A stretch of 64,000 nucleotides of DNA from Artemisia argyi (GCA_030686995.1 CM060692.1:14861465-14925464), one strand, 5' to 3'. Positions 43,399 to 54,997 are shown, counted from the first letter of the stretch. Made by a program: numbers and translations. Notes: generated from the sequence alone by a model not told the origin.

Positions 43399-45294
43399 AT
43401 GACGAAGCATAAGAATTCAAGCCAGCGGACTCCGCAGTCAGAAAAGCGTGACCATCAGAGGAAGAATCAACAAGATCCGACCTCCAGACAAGTTGCTGGT
43501 ACAACCAGCGCACCTGGTCACCACGAGGCAGGAACAACCCCACCTCGTCTAGCAGTAGAACTGCCTATAAGGACTACCCAAGTCACACCAGTGTCCCCAA
43601 GCATTGAGGAACTCCAGCGCACCCTCTTCACCGCTCCCCACCGAGCCACACCCGCAGTGAACAACACTGCGACGCCAGGCGCACCTGAACGAAACAGGGT
43701 GCCTAATACTGAGGCAGAAATTCTTGCAACAACTGAGGACGCACGCGATCTAACTTTGGGAAATTTTGTATCCCAAAATTATGAAACCCTAACCGCCCTC
43801 ATGCAATAGGAAGCAGCAAGAAGAGCAAGCGCGAACCTACAAGCCCGACTCAATTTTGGTCCTGAACGCGAACCATCACCACCGCGTCACCCACGAGGAA
43901 GACGCGCAGAACGTACCACTATCCATGATAGGTTGGGTACGATATCTGATTCACAATACTCTGGAGACAGCGAGAGGCGCACCAATGTCCACTCCAGACT
44001 TGGCAGTCGGGGAATACATGATCGATTAGGGCCTCAACATTCGCCAAGCCAAGGATCTTCCAAACCTGGGAGTAGGAGGATCCAACACAGATTGGGGAGA
44101 AGAAGATCCCCAAGCATAGATCCCTCAGGCTCCTCTTCTGAAAGAAGCAAGCGCCGAAAAAGAGACTACCCTTCTTCCAGCGACTCCTCGGACAACGAGG
44201 ATAAAGAAACAGGACACTGGAAGTCAAGAGGAAGACGTCGCGAGGAGGAGAATGAAGAAATGTCTCTCCCATGGCGACGCCAGAAAATTGATGCGTTTAC
44301 ACGGCGCATCAGCGATTACTCAGACCACAAACGCAGGCGCATGCCCGCTAACGTGAAAACATATGATGGAACAGGTGATCCTGACGATCACCTAAAAATT
44401 TTCGAGTCAGCCGCAACTATCAAAAATTGGCCACAGCCTGTGTGGTGCTGCATGTTTAATTCCACGTTAGTAGGAAACGCGCGCACATGGTTTAGCAAAC
44501 TCCCACGTAGGAGCATCGGTGGATTTGAGGAATTACGGAAAGCATTCCGCCTCAGCTTCACCCAGCGAAAGAAGTGCGCTAAAAACCCTGTGGAGCTAGC
44601 AAGAGTGAAACAGCGTCAAGGGGAATCAACCAGCGCTTTTATGGAACGTTTCAAAGATGAATGCATACAAGTCAAAACATGTCCTGAAATCCTAAAAATT
44701 TCAGGGTTCATGAATGGGATCAATAACCCAGAACTCATCCGGAAGCTTAATGACAAAGTTCTACAGTCCTTTGACGAGTTAACAAAGCGCACTAGATCCT
44801 TTATACAAGGAGAAGCAGCTGCTGCGGATAGCAAAAAAGGATATTCAAACTATAGGCAACAAGAACAGCCGCGGAGACAATCCAATGATCAGAACAACAA
44901 CCGCAGCAGGAATTATCGCAGTGGAAGAGACAACGACAAATATACTCCTCTCACTAAAACTCCGAGAGAAATATTTGTAACAGAAGGTGCGAACTTCCCA
45001 AAACCACCACCAATGCGCACCGCAGAGGAAAAGCGCCTAGGTAGTGGATACTGCGAGTACCACGGCCAAAAAGGCCATACAACTAACGAGTGTGTCCAAC
45101 TAAAACAACTAATTGAAAAACTAGTTAGAGAAGGCAGGATGGACTACCTCGTAAAGAACATCAAGGAGGGAAAAGATAAACAGAGAAATGGGGGCAAGAA
45201 AGAACCCCCAAAGGAAAAAGCTGATACTATATACATGATACACTCATGGCAACGCAAGATAAAGCAAAAAGTCAGCCAAAAATTCTCTCCATAA
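43399..45294 (+). CDS. gag: Tat-type gag, with one internal stop
   Basis: ATG 43399 opens a frame that continues to TAA 45292-45294, broken once by TAG at 43807-43809 (after LTALMQ). Downstream of that stop the frame is clean. An Arg/Ser-rich region (about 150-270) is followed by the Ty3 gag capsid domain (YDGTGDPDDHLKIFE, ARTWFSKLP). A zinc-knuckle-like CEYHGQKGHTTNEC lies near residue 556. Pol follows in the same frame after the single TAA. Whether that TAA is a normal gag/pol separation, as in some Tat elements, or a mutation cannot be told from one copy. Confidence 0.88.
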
Positions 45295-45336
45295 AAAGAG
45301 ATATCCTTCCCTACTATAGCTGCGGAAAACGCAGTC

Positions 45337-48300
45337 GTGGAGCCTCTAACCATTGAAATACATACAGGGGGACATGACATCCACCGCATGTACATTGATG
45401 GAGGAGCATCCGCGGACATCCTGTACGATCACTGTTTCAAAAGACTGCGACCTGAACTCCAAAGTCAGCTAATACCAGCTACAACATCATTAACAGGATT
45501 CACAGGAGAAAAGATTTGGCCCATGGGGCAGTTACGCTTGTTGGTGGTCGTAGGAGATGAACAACACTCAACCGCAGCATGGATAAACTTTATGGTAATA
45601 AAGTCTCCCTCACCATACAATGGTATCATTGGAAGACCGGGAATATCATCCATGCGCGCGGTACCATCCACAGCGCACGGAATGCTTAAATTCCCAGTGG
45701 AAGGGGGAATTGTCACTCTCTATAACACAACAGTACCACCAAGAGAATGCATCGCAGTAACAACCGAAGCAGAGACTATTCCAGAACAGCGCACAGAAAA
45801 AACGCCAAATTTAAAAGTCGCCATTCATCCAGATTATCCGGAACAACAAGTTTCGATTGGAGGATCCTTATCTGACAAAGGTAAAGCAGCTGTATGCGCA
45901 CTATTGCAGAAGAACCTAGACATCTTCGCATGGGAACCAAAGCATATGACTGGAGTACCGCGCTCCATCACAGAACATAAGCTACAAATCCGACAAGGAT
46001 ACCCTCCAATACGACAAAAGAAACGCGGCCAGGCCCCAGATCGTGCAAAGGCTATTCTGGAAGAAGTACACAAGCTAGTGGATGCAGGCATCATGCGCGA
46101 AGTATACTATCACGACTGGCTTTCTAACCCAGTTATGGTAAAGAAGAGCGATGGCAGTTGGAGGATGTGCGTGGACTTCACGGACCTCAACAAAGCATGT
46201 CCGCAAGACTGCTATCCACTGCCAGAGATAGACTGGAAGGTCGAATCCTTGTGCGGATACCCTTTCAAATGCTTCCTAGATGCATATAAAGGGTATCATC
46301 AGATCCAGATGGCAGTGGAAGACAAAGAAAAAACAGCTTTCCACACCAGTCAAGGAGTATACTGCTACACAAAAATGCCTTTTGGCCTGAAGAACGCAGG
46401 CGCGACATACCAACGACTGGTGGACACAGCCTTCGAAAAACAAGTAGGCCGCAACTTGGAAGTCTATGTTGACGACCTTGTCATCAAAAGCCATACAGAG
46501 GACGAATTGGTGCGCGACATCGAGGAAACATTCCGAACGTTGGGGCGGATAAACATGAAGTTGAATCCCAAGAAGTGTACCTTTGGCGCAACTGAAGGCA
46601 TGTTCCTCGGATATTTGATAGAACCCGATGGAATCAAACCGTGCCCAGAGAAGACAAAGGCTGTTATTGATCTCCCCTCCCCGCGCACACTCAAAGAAGT
46701 CCAGTCACTGAATGGAAAGTTAGCAGGGCTGAATCGCTTCTTATCTAAGTCAGCAGACAAATCCCTTCCCCTCTTTAAAACACTCACGAAGTGCACAAAA
46801 AAGGGAGACTTTCGCTGGACTAACGAAGCAGAAGAAGCTTTCCAACAACTTAAAAACCATCTGGCATCTCTTCCCAAACTCGTCGCACCGCGACCAGGGG
46901 AAGAACTAATCATGTACTTATCGGCAACCCATGGAGCAGTTAGCGCAGTACTATTGACAGACAGAGACTCCGTCCAGACACCCATATATTTTGTAAGCAA
47001 AGCCCTAAAGAAAACAGAGGTTAACTACAGTGCTATGAAAAAGCTGGTCTTGGCTCTAGTGTTCGCAGCCAAAAGGCTGCGCAGATACTTTCAAGCGCAT
47101 CCAATAGCGGTAATCACTGATCAGCCAATTAAACAAGTTATCTCTAAGCCTGACGCATCAGGACGCTTACAAAAATGGATTGTACTGCTAAGTGAGTATA
47201 ACATCTCATACAGGCCGCGCACTGCAATCAAAGGACAAGTCTTAGCCGATTTTATCGTGGAGAAGCCGACATCTGCAGCTAAAACAGATTTACAGGAACC
47301 CTGGATCCTGTTCACAGATGGGTCTTCATGTGTAGATGGATCAGGCGCAGGCCTTATTCTTACAAATCCAGAAGGTATGGAATTCACCTACGCGCTACGC
47401 TTTGAGTTCACAGCCACAAACAATGAGGCAGAATACGAAGCCCTACTAGCCGGACTACGCATCGCAATCCAAATGGGCGTTCGCAACCTAGAAGCAAATG
47501 TAGATTCGCGTCTAGTTGCTAACCACGTGCTAGGTGAATACGAAGCCAAGGATGAACACATGATCCAATACCTGGAAAAGACAAAATCTTTGATCAAAAA
47601 CTTTGATAGGTTCACAATAAAACAGGTACCTAGAGGAGATAACAGGAAGGCGGACGCACTCAGCAAGATCGCATCCACAAGCTTCGCACACCTCTCAAAA
47701 CAGGTATTGGTAGAAACCCTAAAAAACAAGTCAATCTTGGATATGGAGATATCAACGGTGATAGAGGAACAAGATCCTACGTGGATGACACCTATCATCG
47801 AATTTATTAGCAAGGGAATCCTACCCCAAGATCATAAAGACGCTCGAAGAATACGGCGCACAGCGCAACGATTTGAATTACGCGACAACGTACTCTATCG
47901 ACGGTCTTTCTTACAGCCATGGCTCAGATGTGTTGGACCCCTCCAAGCAGACTACGTACTCCGCGAAATTCACGCTGGGTCATGTAGTATGCACTCAGGG
48001 CCACGATCCGTGGTGGCAAGCGCTCTAAGGTCAGGATACTATTGGCCAACAATGCATCGCGATCTGATAAGAAAGTGCAGCAACTGCCAAGTACATAGGC
48101 CTATCCCGCGCCGACCACAACAAGAGCTAACACCAATCACCTCACCATGGCCATTTTACAAATGGGGTATTGACATCGCAGGACCTTTCCCCGTTGCAGC
48201 TGGAGGAGTAAAATTCCTCATCGTAGCCATAGATTACTTTACGAAGTGGATCGAAGCAAAAGCGGTGGTGAACATCACGGGCAACCAAGTCAAACGCTTT

Positions 48301-48429
48301 GTCTGGGGCAACATTGTCTGTCGCTTCGGACTACCGGGAGCGATCATATCGGACAACAGAAAACAATTCTGTGATAACCCATTCAAAGATTGGTGCGCAC
48401 AATTGAACATCACGCAAACCGTAGTCTAG
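45337..48429 (+). CDS. pol: Tat polyprotein: protease, RT, two RNase H, integrase (truncated)
   Basis: Protease has MYIDGGASADILY (residues about 24-36). RT runs from about 250 to 430: MCVDFTDLNKACPQ, then FLDAYKGYHQI (first Asp) and YVDDLVIKS (other Asp). The first RNase H (about 515-620) is degenerate at its first catalytic Asp (MYLSATHGAVSAV). The second, archaeal-type RNase H (about 650-780) has FTDGSSCVDGSGAG, NNEAEYEALLAG, DSRLVANH and KADALS. Integrase has the H-H-C-C zinc region (MHSGP, CSNCQVH), Asp in WGIDIAGPFP and Asp in ISDNRKQF. The frame then ends: a deletion near 48410-48425 removes the part with the catalytic Glu and changes frame. Confidence 0.92.
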   Translation: MEPLTIEIHTGGHDIHRMYIDGGASADILYDHCFKRLRPELQSQLIPATTSLTGFTGEKIWPMGQLRLLVVVGDEQHSTAAWINFMVIKSPSPYNGIIGRPGISSMRAVPSTAHGMLKFPVEGGIVTLYNTTVPPRECIAVTTEAETIPEQRTEKTPNLKVAIHPDYPEQQVSIGGSLSDKGKAAVCALLQKNLDIFAWEPKHMTGVPRSITEHKLQIRQGYPPIRQKKRGQAPDRAKAILEEVHKLVDAGIMREVYYHDWLSNPVMVKKSDGSWRMCVDFTDLNKACPQDCYPLPEIDWKVESLCGYPFKCFLDAYKGYHQIQMAVEDKEKTAFHTSQGVYCYTKMPFGLKNAGATYQRLVDTAFEKQVGRNLEVYVDDLVIKSHTEDELVRDIEETFRTLGRINMKLNPKKCTFGATEGMFLGYLIEPDGIKPCPEKTKAVIDLPSPRTLKEVQSLNGKLAGLNRFLSKSADKSLPLFKTLTKCTKKGDFRWTNEAEEAFQQLKNHLASLPKLVAPRPGEELIMYLSATHGAVSAVLLTDRDSVQTPIYFVSKALKKTEVNYSAMKKLVLALVFAAKRLRRYFQAHPIAVITDQPIKQVISKPDASGRLQKWIVLLSEYNISYRPRTAIKGQVLADFIVEKPTSAAKTDLQEPWILFTDGSSCVDGSGAGLILTNPEGMEFTYALRFEFTATNNEAEYEALLAGLRIAIQMGVRNLEANVDSRLVANHVLGEYEAKDEHMIQYLEKTKSLIKNFDRFTIKQVPRGDNRKADALSKIASTSFAHLSKQVLVETLKNKSILDMEISTVIEEQDPTWMTPIIEFISKGILPQDHKDARRIRRTAQRFELRDNVLYRRSFLQPWLRCVGPLQADYVLREIHAGSCSMHSGPRSVVASALRSGYYWPTMHRDLIRKCSNCQVHRPIPRRPQQELTPITSPWPFYKWGIDIAGPFPVAAGGVKFLIVAIDYFTKWIEAKAVVNITGNQVKRFVWGNIVCRFGLPGAIISDNRKQFCDNPFKDWCAQLNITQTVV

Positions 48430-48953
48430 GCGAAGGAATAAAAGCGCGCCTTGACAGACACAAAGGAAGGTGGGTAGATGAGCTCTCGCATGTCTTGTGG
48501 GCACATCGCACAACAATCAAAACCAGTACTAGCGACACGCCATTTTCCCTAGTCTATGGAACAGAAGCCGTCATACCAGCCGAGATAGGAATGCTAACTA
48601 TACGCACAGCAGAGGTCAACGTCACGACAAATGACGAGGAACGGCGCATAGACTTAGACATACTGGAAGAAAGACGCGAACGCGCAGCTATACGCGAAGC
48701 AAAGGCTAAGGCAAAAATGAAGAAGTATTATGATGCAAAAGTCAAACACACTTCATTCAGACCAGGAGACTTTGTTTACCGCGCCAACGATGCGAGCCAC
48801 GCAGAAGACACAGGCAAGCTCGGACCTAAATGGGAAGGACCCTACGAGGTCACAGACGCGCTCGGCAACGGCGCATACAGACTGCGCGATATGGAAGGTC
48901 ACGACCTAGCGCGCACTTGGAACATATGCAATCTCAAAAAATGTTACTTTTAG
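48412..48953 (+). pseudogene. Tat integrase, C-terminal part after deletion
   Basis: In another frame the integrase resumes at ANRSLGEGIKARLD, continues LSHVLWAHRTT and TPFSLVYGTEAVIPAEIG, and ends with a GPF/Y-type block (KWEGPYEVTDALGNGAYRL) and NICNLKKCYF. The normally preceding stretch with the catalytic Glu (the usual NGLVERAN form) is missing. The surviving acgcaaacc at the joint suggests loss between short repeats. Confidence 0.88.
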
Positions 48954-49583
48954 GCTACGGCCCTTACACAAACATACTTGCATCCTACGAGGTGCCCAAT
49001 AAGTGTTTGTCTTTCTTTTCTTTTCTAGGAATTGTATTTTCTATTTTTTTTCAAATAACTTGCAAGTATTAATAAAATGTTATGGTTTCTAGCTAACTCC
49101 ATAGCGCATTTTACTTTATTGCATATATGTCAATATTGTTTCTCTTATATTTTTGCCTACATGGCGTGCATGCACCACTTAAAGACCCACGAAGGCATAA
49201 AGGATAAGTTAACCTACTAATTTACTCGTTGAATAAGAGGGTTGCAAACCCATCAACATTGGATCACGCATCCTTGCTAAGCGCCTTACTCTCGAGACGT
49301 CGAGGTAAGTCTCGCGTGCGCACCCCACGACGGATGCGCATCTACCAAGTACACCGTACGAGCTTAGCAATATAACGAGCCAAGACACTTGGTCAAATAA
49401 TAAAACTTCGCAAACAATGCAAGTATAATTCTTCAAAGTCACGCACTTAAAAGACTTAGTTAAAAAATTAAGCTTAGCAAACAATGCAAGTATATTTAAG
49501 TCACGAACTTAGAACAAAAATGTATCTTATTCCACATTTATTAATAAAAATTACAAGGAAAGATACATAAATATACAAAAAGC
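48954..49583. other. Non-coding region between pol and antisense gene
   Basis: A T-rich stretch follows pol, then AT-rich sequence. On the minus strand, aataaat near 49545 may be the poly(A) signal of the antisense gene. No ORF of note. Confidence 0.5.
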
Positions 49584-52200
49584 CTATATACTATGGCGAT
49601 GCTCAGGACTCTCCTCCGGAGCGGCGGAACTCCCCGCTTCCTTAAGCTTACTCAAAGTTATGGCATCCTGCATAGACACGGTTGGAACGCTTACAGGCAC
49701 ACCATCTGACCTAGGGAGGTGTGCAGCGCCAAAGCCACACATCACGGCCTTGCCCTTGATACCCTTCTTCACAGCAACCCTTTGCTCATGTCTCTCTAGC
49801 ACTTCTTTTAAGGGAATCTCCTTCTCAATTGCAAAGGGTTTGAGAATATCGCGAGGACGCGCGAACACGGGAACTTGAAGCTGCGAAACATCAGGTTTCA
49901 GATAGTAATCTGACTCCTCCTCCGCATTATCCCCAAGATGGCGCTGCAATGTCAACCCTGCCATCAGCACATCTATGGGGTCATCTTGATCACGCTCCAA
50001 CTTCCCTATGTGCGGCAACTCAAGAACCTTCAGCCCCGCCATTGCTTGCAGCAGCTCATCATAAGCTGTAGGGCTGTACCCAGGGACTTCCGCCAAGTCC
50101 TTCTCCAGCAGCTTGGCCTCATGAAGATCCTCCATGGCCTGCGATCGACCACGCGCAATCGCGCAGTGCACCACCTTTCCAAAAGCGTCCACTACCTCTG
50201 CGGACTCTAGTGTGCTCAGGGCTGCCAGGCGCAGCCCATGGCTAATCAACCACCTGTTTTCACAAAGACAATTTGTGTAAGTAAATGCCACGGCGATAAA
50301 GTAATTACAAAGACAAGTAAACAAAAATACCTGCGCTCAGCTATAGTAGACATCAAGTGGGGATACAGCTCCTCGTCATACTCTATACTTAGGGCACGCA
50401 GCTTTTCCTCTTGCATCGCAATCGCCTTCTCGATGGGCCCCTGAAACTCCTGGACGCTGGCATGATGCTCCGCCCTCTTCTCTTCAAGATAGGACACCGA
50501 CCAGGAAGTTTTAGCCTTTATTTGATCTAGCTTGGCCCTCGCATACCTAAGGTCGGCCAACATGCTCACCTTATCCTCAGCAATCTTTGCCGCATACGCC
50601 CGCGAGGCCTCCAGCTCCACCTGCGCATTAGCCAACTGCGCACGGAGTCCCGCCAACTCCTCATCCTTCTGGGCAAGAGCACTGCTCTCCCCGACATACT
50701 TCTCTTTTAGCTGAGCCACCAGTTCGGCTTGGCGCGCAGCATTCGCAGCCAGCTCATCCATCAGCTGATGCGCCTCGCCACCCTCAGCAACCTTGGCTTT
50801 CCCCTCCCTGTTTTCATTCTGTGGAGAGGAAACCTCATCATTCTTCGCAGCATCATCCCTACGCAACAAAAAACAATTAGTGAATATTACAACAAGTAAT
50901 ATAATAAAAAAGGGAGAGAAAGATGATAGAAACGCAGACACTTACAGAAACGGAGAAGTCTCGGCAACCTTTAACCCTGCGCCGGAAGTAGATGTATCTT
51001 CCGCGTTGGACTCTGCGTCCCTAATAACGTGGCGACGCCTCTTCCTGGTGCCACTGCCTCCAGCCTCTCCCTTGCGCTTCATATTTTGCGCAACCTCCTC
51101 CCTCAGCACTTCTTCAGGTTTCAGGATCTTGATGCTGTCAGACGACCCCGATCGCGCCTCCTCATGCGCCACTTCCACATTTGGCACCACCTCCACAGTG
51201 GGCGCCACCTCCGCATTGGGCGCCACACTCTAGACAGGCGTCACCTGAAGTGGTAGTGTGTCCTCAGGGACCGCCTCAGGCAGGACGGTCAAGTGCCCCT
51301 CCGTCGCCTCCAACAGGGGCTGCTCTCCTTCCCTCAGAGGACGCACCCCTATGGTTACCTGCTTTGGCTTGTCCAGCTTGACCACCGCGAACAGATCCAT
51401 CTCTGCGCGCATCAATAAAGCAAGAAAGACAAAAGGGATTAGTTATTAAAAGCGCGAAGACAAGAATAAAAGACTTACAAAGCATGAAGTATAAGGGATG
51501 AACACCCACCCCGGCCATCCTCACTTAAGAAAGTGGGAACCTCATCTGCAGCACCAAAATAAGCGCGGCTCAACCCCACATGTACCAAAAACTCCTCCGG
51601 ATAGGGGTTAATGGCCAGTCGTTTGGCATCTAGAGTTTGCGCGTCAGCAAGCCTGTAAGAACCGGGTGCGGGGCGCCCATCCCTTGGTAAGGATTCCTGA
51701 GTATAAAACTCATAGGGAAAAGGAAAGACCACGTCATCAACCCAAAAGAAGTACTCCCTCCAATTCTTTAGGGCATCAACTTTTTCCGTATAACATTGAA
51801 GCGCCCCCTGGCGCTTCGCAAAAGAAACCCAACCATTTGACCACGTCGTGTGGTAAAAGGAGCGGAACAAGGCCACGGTCGGTTCTATCGCAAGTAAACG
51901 GCAGTTTACTTCAAAATTCGACACCTTCACCGCACCTATACAGTGCAGCTGAGAGATGTGAAGGCGATAGTGATTGAGCAAATCGCTCAGAAAAATAGAT
52001 ATGGGTACGCGGTAATTCGCGTACTCAAAAAATTTCGTGTATAGCCCTATCTTCCCTTCGGGGAAGTCAGCTATACACGCGTCGACATCTGGAGCCTCTG
52101 GACGTACATCCAAAGGCACGAAATAGTCGGACGAAAACTGGGTAACATCCTCAATGGACATCACGGAGCGAAAATCCTCCAATTGAGCAACCATTTTCAT
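49584..52200 (-). CDS. Four-exon antisense gene of the Tat element
   Basis: Exons on the minus strand: 52200-51510, 51402-50946, 50858-50331, 50253-49584. Introns are 107, 87 and 77 bp with GT...AG ends; two have strong GTAAGT or GTATTT donors, the first GTGGGT. Exon lengths sum to 2346 bp, divisible by three, and the frame holds across all junctions. A single TAG in exon 2 (51232-51230) breaks it. Exon 1 (KIGLYTKFFEYANYRVP, FEVNCRLL) resembles the plant 'putative gypsy-type transposon' (Transposase_28-like) family. Exon 3 is an Ala/Glu-rich coiled coil (about residues 390-520). Exon 4 is unrecognised. Tat elements are known to carry extra ORFs in either orientation. The function is unknown, and no catalytic motif is seen. 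Confidence 0.75.
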
Positions 52201-52333
52201 TTGAATACTAAGTGGGACGCACACAAATTACCTACGAAAGTGAAGTAGTTTCTTTGCAAAAACGCTCTCAAAGAGGGTGAATAGTGATTAGTGTGTGTTT
52301 TACTGTGTGATTGTAAAAAAGGGGGGCGGTGAC

Positions 52334-52342
52334 TCTTATATA
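52334..52342 (-). promoter_or_regulatory. TATA box of antisense gene
   Basis: On the minus strand ctatataag lies 134 bp upstream of the ATG at 52200. The leader in between has no ATG in a competing long frame. Confidence 0.6.
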
Positions 52343-52611
52343 GGGAGTGGTAAAAACCCTAAATTCTATCCACGTGGAACCCACTCACAGCAAACGTATG
52401 GCTAGAAGTTGAACGGGTACATGCACTTTTTCCCGAATTCCGAGGGCTACGTGGACACCACCCCCGATTTTCGAGGCATCCATTTTGAAATTATTATTAG
52501 TTAGGTGCATTGCACCTACAAAAAGGCGGTAATATTTGTTCGATCTCCCGCCACGCTTACCGCTGATATTATTTAGTCTAGTACCCATGGCCACGAGCCG
52601 CGCACACTAGA

Positions 52612-52622
52612 CTGGGGAGACA
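52612..52622 (+). other. Polypurine tract of Tat element
   Basis: ctggggagaca directly precedes the right LTR. Confidence 0.65.
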
Positions 52623-53115
52623 TGATGACGTATAGCCTATATCTGGGCCACAAGCCCAAATGATAGACATTACTCACACCCAAGCCCACCATGAGTGGGC
52701 TACCATGACAATGGTACGGGCCGCAGTATTAATACTTTGGGCTTACGAAGCCCAATGCCCAATCCAACCCACCGGGTACACGATAAGGATTATCTATTCA
52801 TGGAATAGATATCCTTACCTCGGATAAGCACCACGCGTGCGAAGAGTAAGGAGCAAGAAACACGGTTTCTTAGCCCCTATATATAGAATCATACGATTCT
52901 CATTCAAGGTACGATATACAAAACCCTAACTCTTTAAGAGAACCCTAAATCGATTACTTACTCTCACGCCGGAGTCTAATCGGGGGAGACAATCCCTCGA
53001 TAAGCCTAACGGTGTTGTTTTATTTTCTTAGTACGCAGGTAACAAAGTGCTAAGAAGCGAATTGGTACGAGAGCAAGAGCCCAATAACCAGGTACGCCCA
53101 ACTTTTGTATCAACA
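52623..53115 (+). repeat. 3' LTR of Tat element
   Basis: 493 bp, ending tatcaaca, followed by the duplication agcac (53116-53120). It differs from the 5' LTR near 52708 (ccatgacaatg against ccatggcaatg) and near 52751 (gaagccc against gaagctc). Confidence 0.95.
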
Positions 53116-53828
53116 AGCACCTACATTGCATTGTGTTGATTAGAAATATTGTACAAATGCATGACTTAGAATAAATATAGATATCTTTTTATTGTTTGAT
53201 GAAACCAACTTTTTGTCCCACATCGGATAATAAAAGAAAACTATGTTAACTTAATGTGCTAGAAAGTACTTGGCAATACGTGTTTGGATTAGTATCATTT
53301 TTCACGACTCCGTTGATAACTTGTTCGACTTAACAAGAGTTTGAACATAGTCGTAAAAAATTTATACCAGTTCTTGACTTTTTAATAGTTAAGTACTATT
53401 TATAAATATTGTACGTCTTTTTCTTTAGGCAACTAGATTGATAGATATTTGTAACTAGTCGCTAATATATTAAAGTTTGCACCTAAACAAATACCATCTA
53501 AAGTCTAAACAATGGAATTTCTATATAGAATTAGGGTTTGACTTTCATTGACTGTTTGACTTTTGTTGACCATTTGACTTTCGTTGACCACATTGATGCT
53601 TCCGTAAACTATGGAAAGTATATGGATGTAGGTCCCACACAAGCATCGGCAAATGTCATCTGCACAGCAAGTCCCGACAAGGCATTCTCGACTATCACCG
53701 ACCGTCGAACTGTCGTCGGCATACACTTCATGCCGACGTCATGTTGCCAACACAACGATTTTTTGGTTATCGAGAAAAGTCCTGATTATACTAGTGTGTA
53801 TAAGGGCCCGTTTGGTATATAGGTGGGT

Positions 53829-53885
53829 TTAGGATTTGGATTTGGATTTGGATTTAAATTTGGTTTAGGATTTAGATTTGGTTTT
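53829..53885. repeat. Degenerate (GGATTT)n repeat
   Basis: Runs of ggatttggattt with variants. Confidence 0.85.
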
Positions 53886-54341
53886 GATGTAAGAGAGGAA
53901 AAAAATATGGTGTAAGAAAAATTACTATAATTAAATTAGAAAATGATATTTTAGCAATAAATAAAAGTATTTACAATTAATTTTATTAGTTTATATTATA
54001 AAGAAAGAGTCATATAGAGAGATACAAGTAAAAAGGCGCCCGCTGCGTTGTAGCGGGAGTTTTCGATAAATTTTTGCGATAATCATTTATGAACAATGTT
54101 TGGGCGGGGCTTGAGATTGTGGTATGTTTTTTGCCGACACGTTTTATATTTGTTTGAAATAAATGTTGTGTCAAGCTATATTTGTAGTTGTCGTATTGAC
54201 TCGGGTACCAGTGTATTGTAGCGGGGCAAATTTTGGCCTTTTATAGTTTTAAAAAAATTTATGATAATTTTTAAAATTATTTGATAGGTTAAGGGTGCAG
54301 TTTGAAAGTTATTTTATTTAAAAACTATATGTATATTATAC

Positions 54342-54760
54342 TTCAACATTTTTTATAAAGCCATACGTACGTCAAAAATATATCATTATTGGGTTTGTTT
54401 TGTTCGTTATCGAAAGGCCTTTTTGCCAGTATTTTTTTTATTCAAGAAATGGCTAGGTATCTGTTAGATATTTGGCAAATACAGTTTGTTATATAAAAAA
54501 ATCAGAAATATTAAAAAGTTGGGGGTGTGTTTTGTAATTTTTTTTTCAACATTTTTTATTAAATCGTACGTATGTCAAAAGCATATCAATATTGGGCTCA
54601 TTTTGTACGTTATCGAGAGACCTTTTTGCTTGTATTTTATTTTATTTTTTTTTGTTCAAGAAGTCGCGAGATATATGTTAGATACTTGGCAAATAAAGTT
54701 TGTTGTATAAAAAGATCGTAAATAGTAAAAAGTTGAAGGTTTGATTTGCAAATTTTTTTT
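54342..54760. repeat. Tandem duplication with a 203-bp period
   Basis: ttcaacattttttat...cgtacgt.tgtcaaaa...cgttatcga.ag.cctttttgc recurs at 54342 and 54545, with clear divergence. An imperfect older copy may precede at 54236. Confidence 0.75.
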
Positions 54761-54997
54761 ACTTCTCGAATGTTTGTTTAAAACGTACTCCGTATTTGTT
54801 ATTCATTTAGCCAAATATGTCTGCTACTTCTTGATGTTTTTACTTTTTTATTCGAGTCTTCTTGGAATACGAAATCCCTTCAAATATTTAATTGTCAAAA
54901 TAATTTTTTATAGGGCACGGGAACCAACTTCCCCCTTTAGTACATAGTAGTAATGAGCTTGACTACCCCACCATGTAAGAAATCCACCCTTCGCACA

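Larger units (their letters stand above)
42870..53115 (+). mobile_element. Tat-lineage Ty3 retrotransposon with antisense gene
   Basis: Identical-length LTRs (493 bp) differ at only two positions by eye. The duplication agcac is at 42865-42869 and 53116-53120. Gag and pol are in the usual Ty3 order, with two RNase H domains, the hallmark of the Tat lineage. About 3.6 kb of extra sequence between pol and the right LTR carries an antisense spliced gene. Lesions: a stop in gag, a stop between gag and pol, and a deletion in integrase. It is the youngest insertion in the window that can be dated from paired LTRs. Confidence 0.93.
53116..54997. other. Flanking AT-rich DNA, no gene seen
   Basis: Contains a cluster of TTGAC motifs (53535-53590), a degenerate ggattt repeat (53829-53885), two cccg...cggg motifs (near 54037 and 54203) and a tandem duplication (54342-54760). 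No credible coding sequence. Confidence 0.6.

Noticed and set aside
43919..47813. Several minus-strand ORFs opposite Tat gag-pol
   Set aside because: They are shadows of the coding strand without splice or promoter structure. The antisense gene at 49584-52200 differs because its exons join in phase and it has no sense coding sequence opposite.
49209..49484. Minus-strand 91-codon ORF downstream of the antisense gene
   Set aside because: It lies after the antisense gene's stop and poly(A)-like signal and has no recognisable content.
54486..54947. Two short ORFs rich in Phe and Leu
   Set aside because: They are in AT-rich tandemly duplicated DNA without conserved frames between units.
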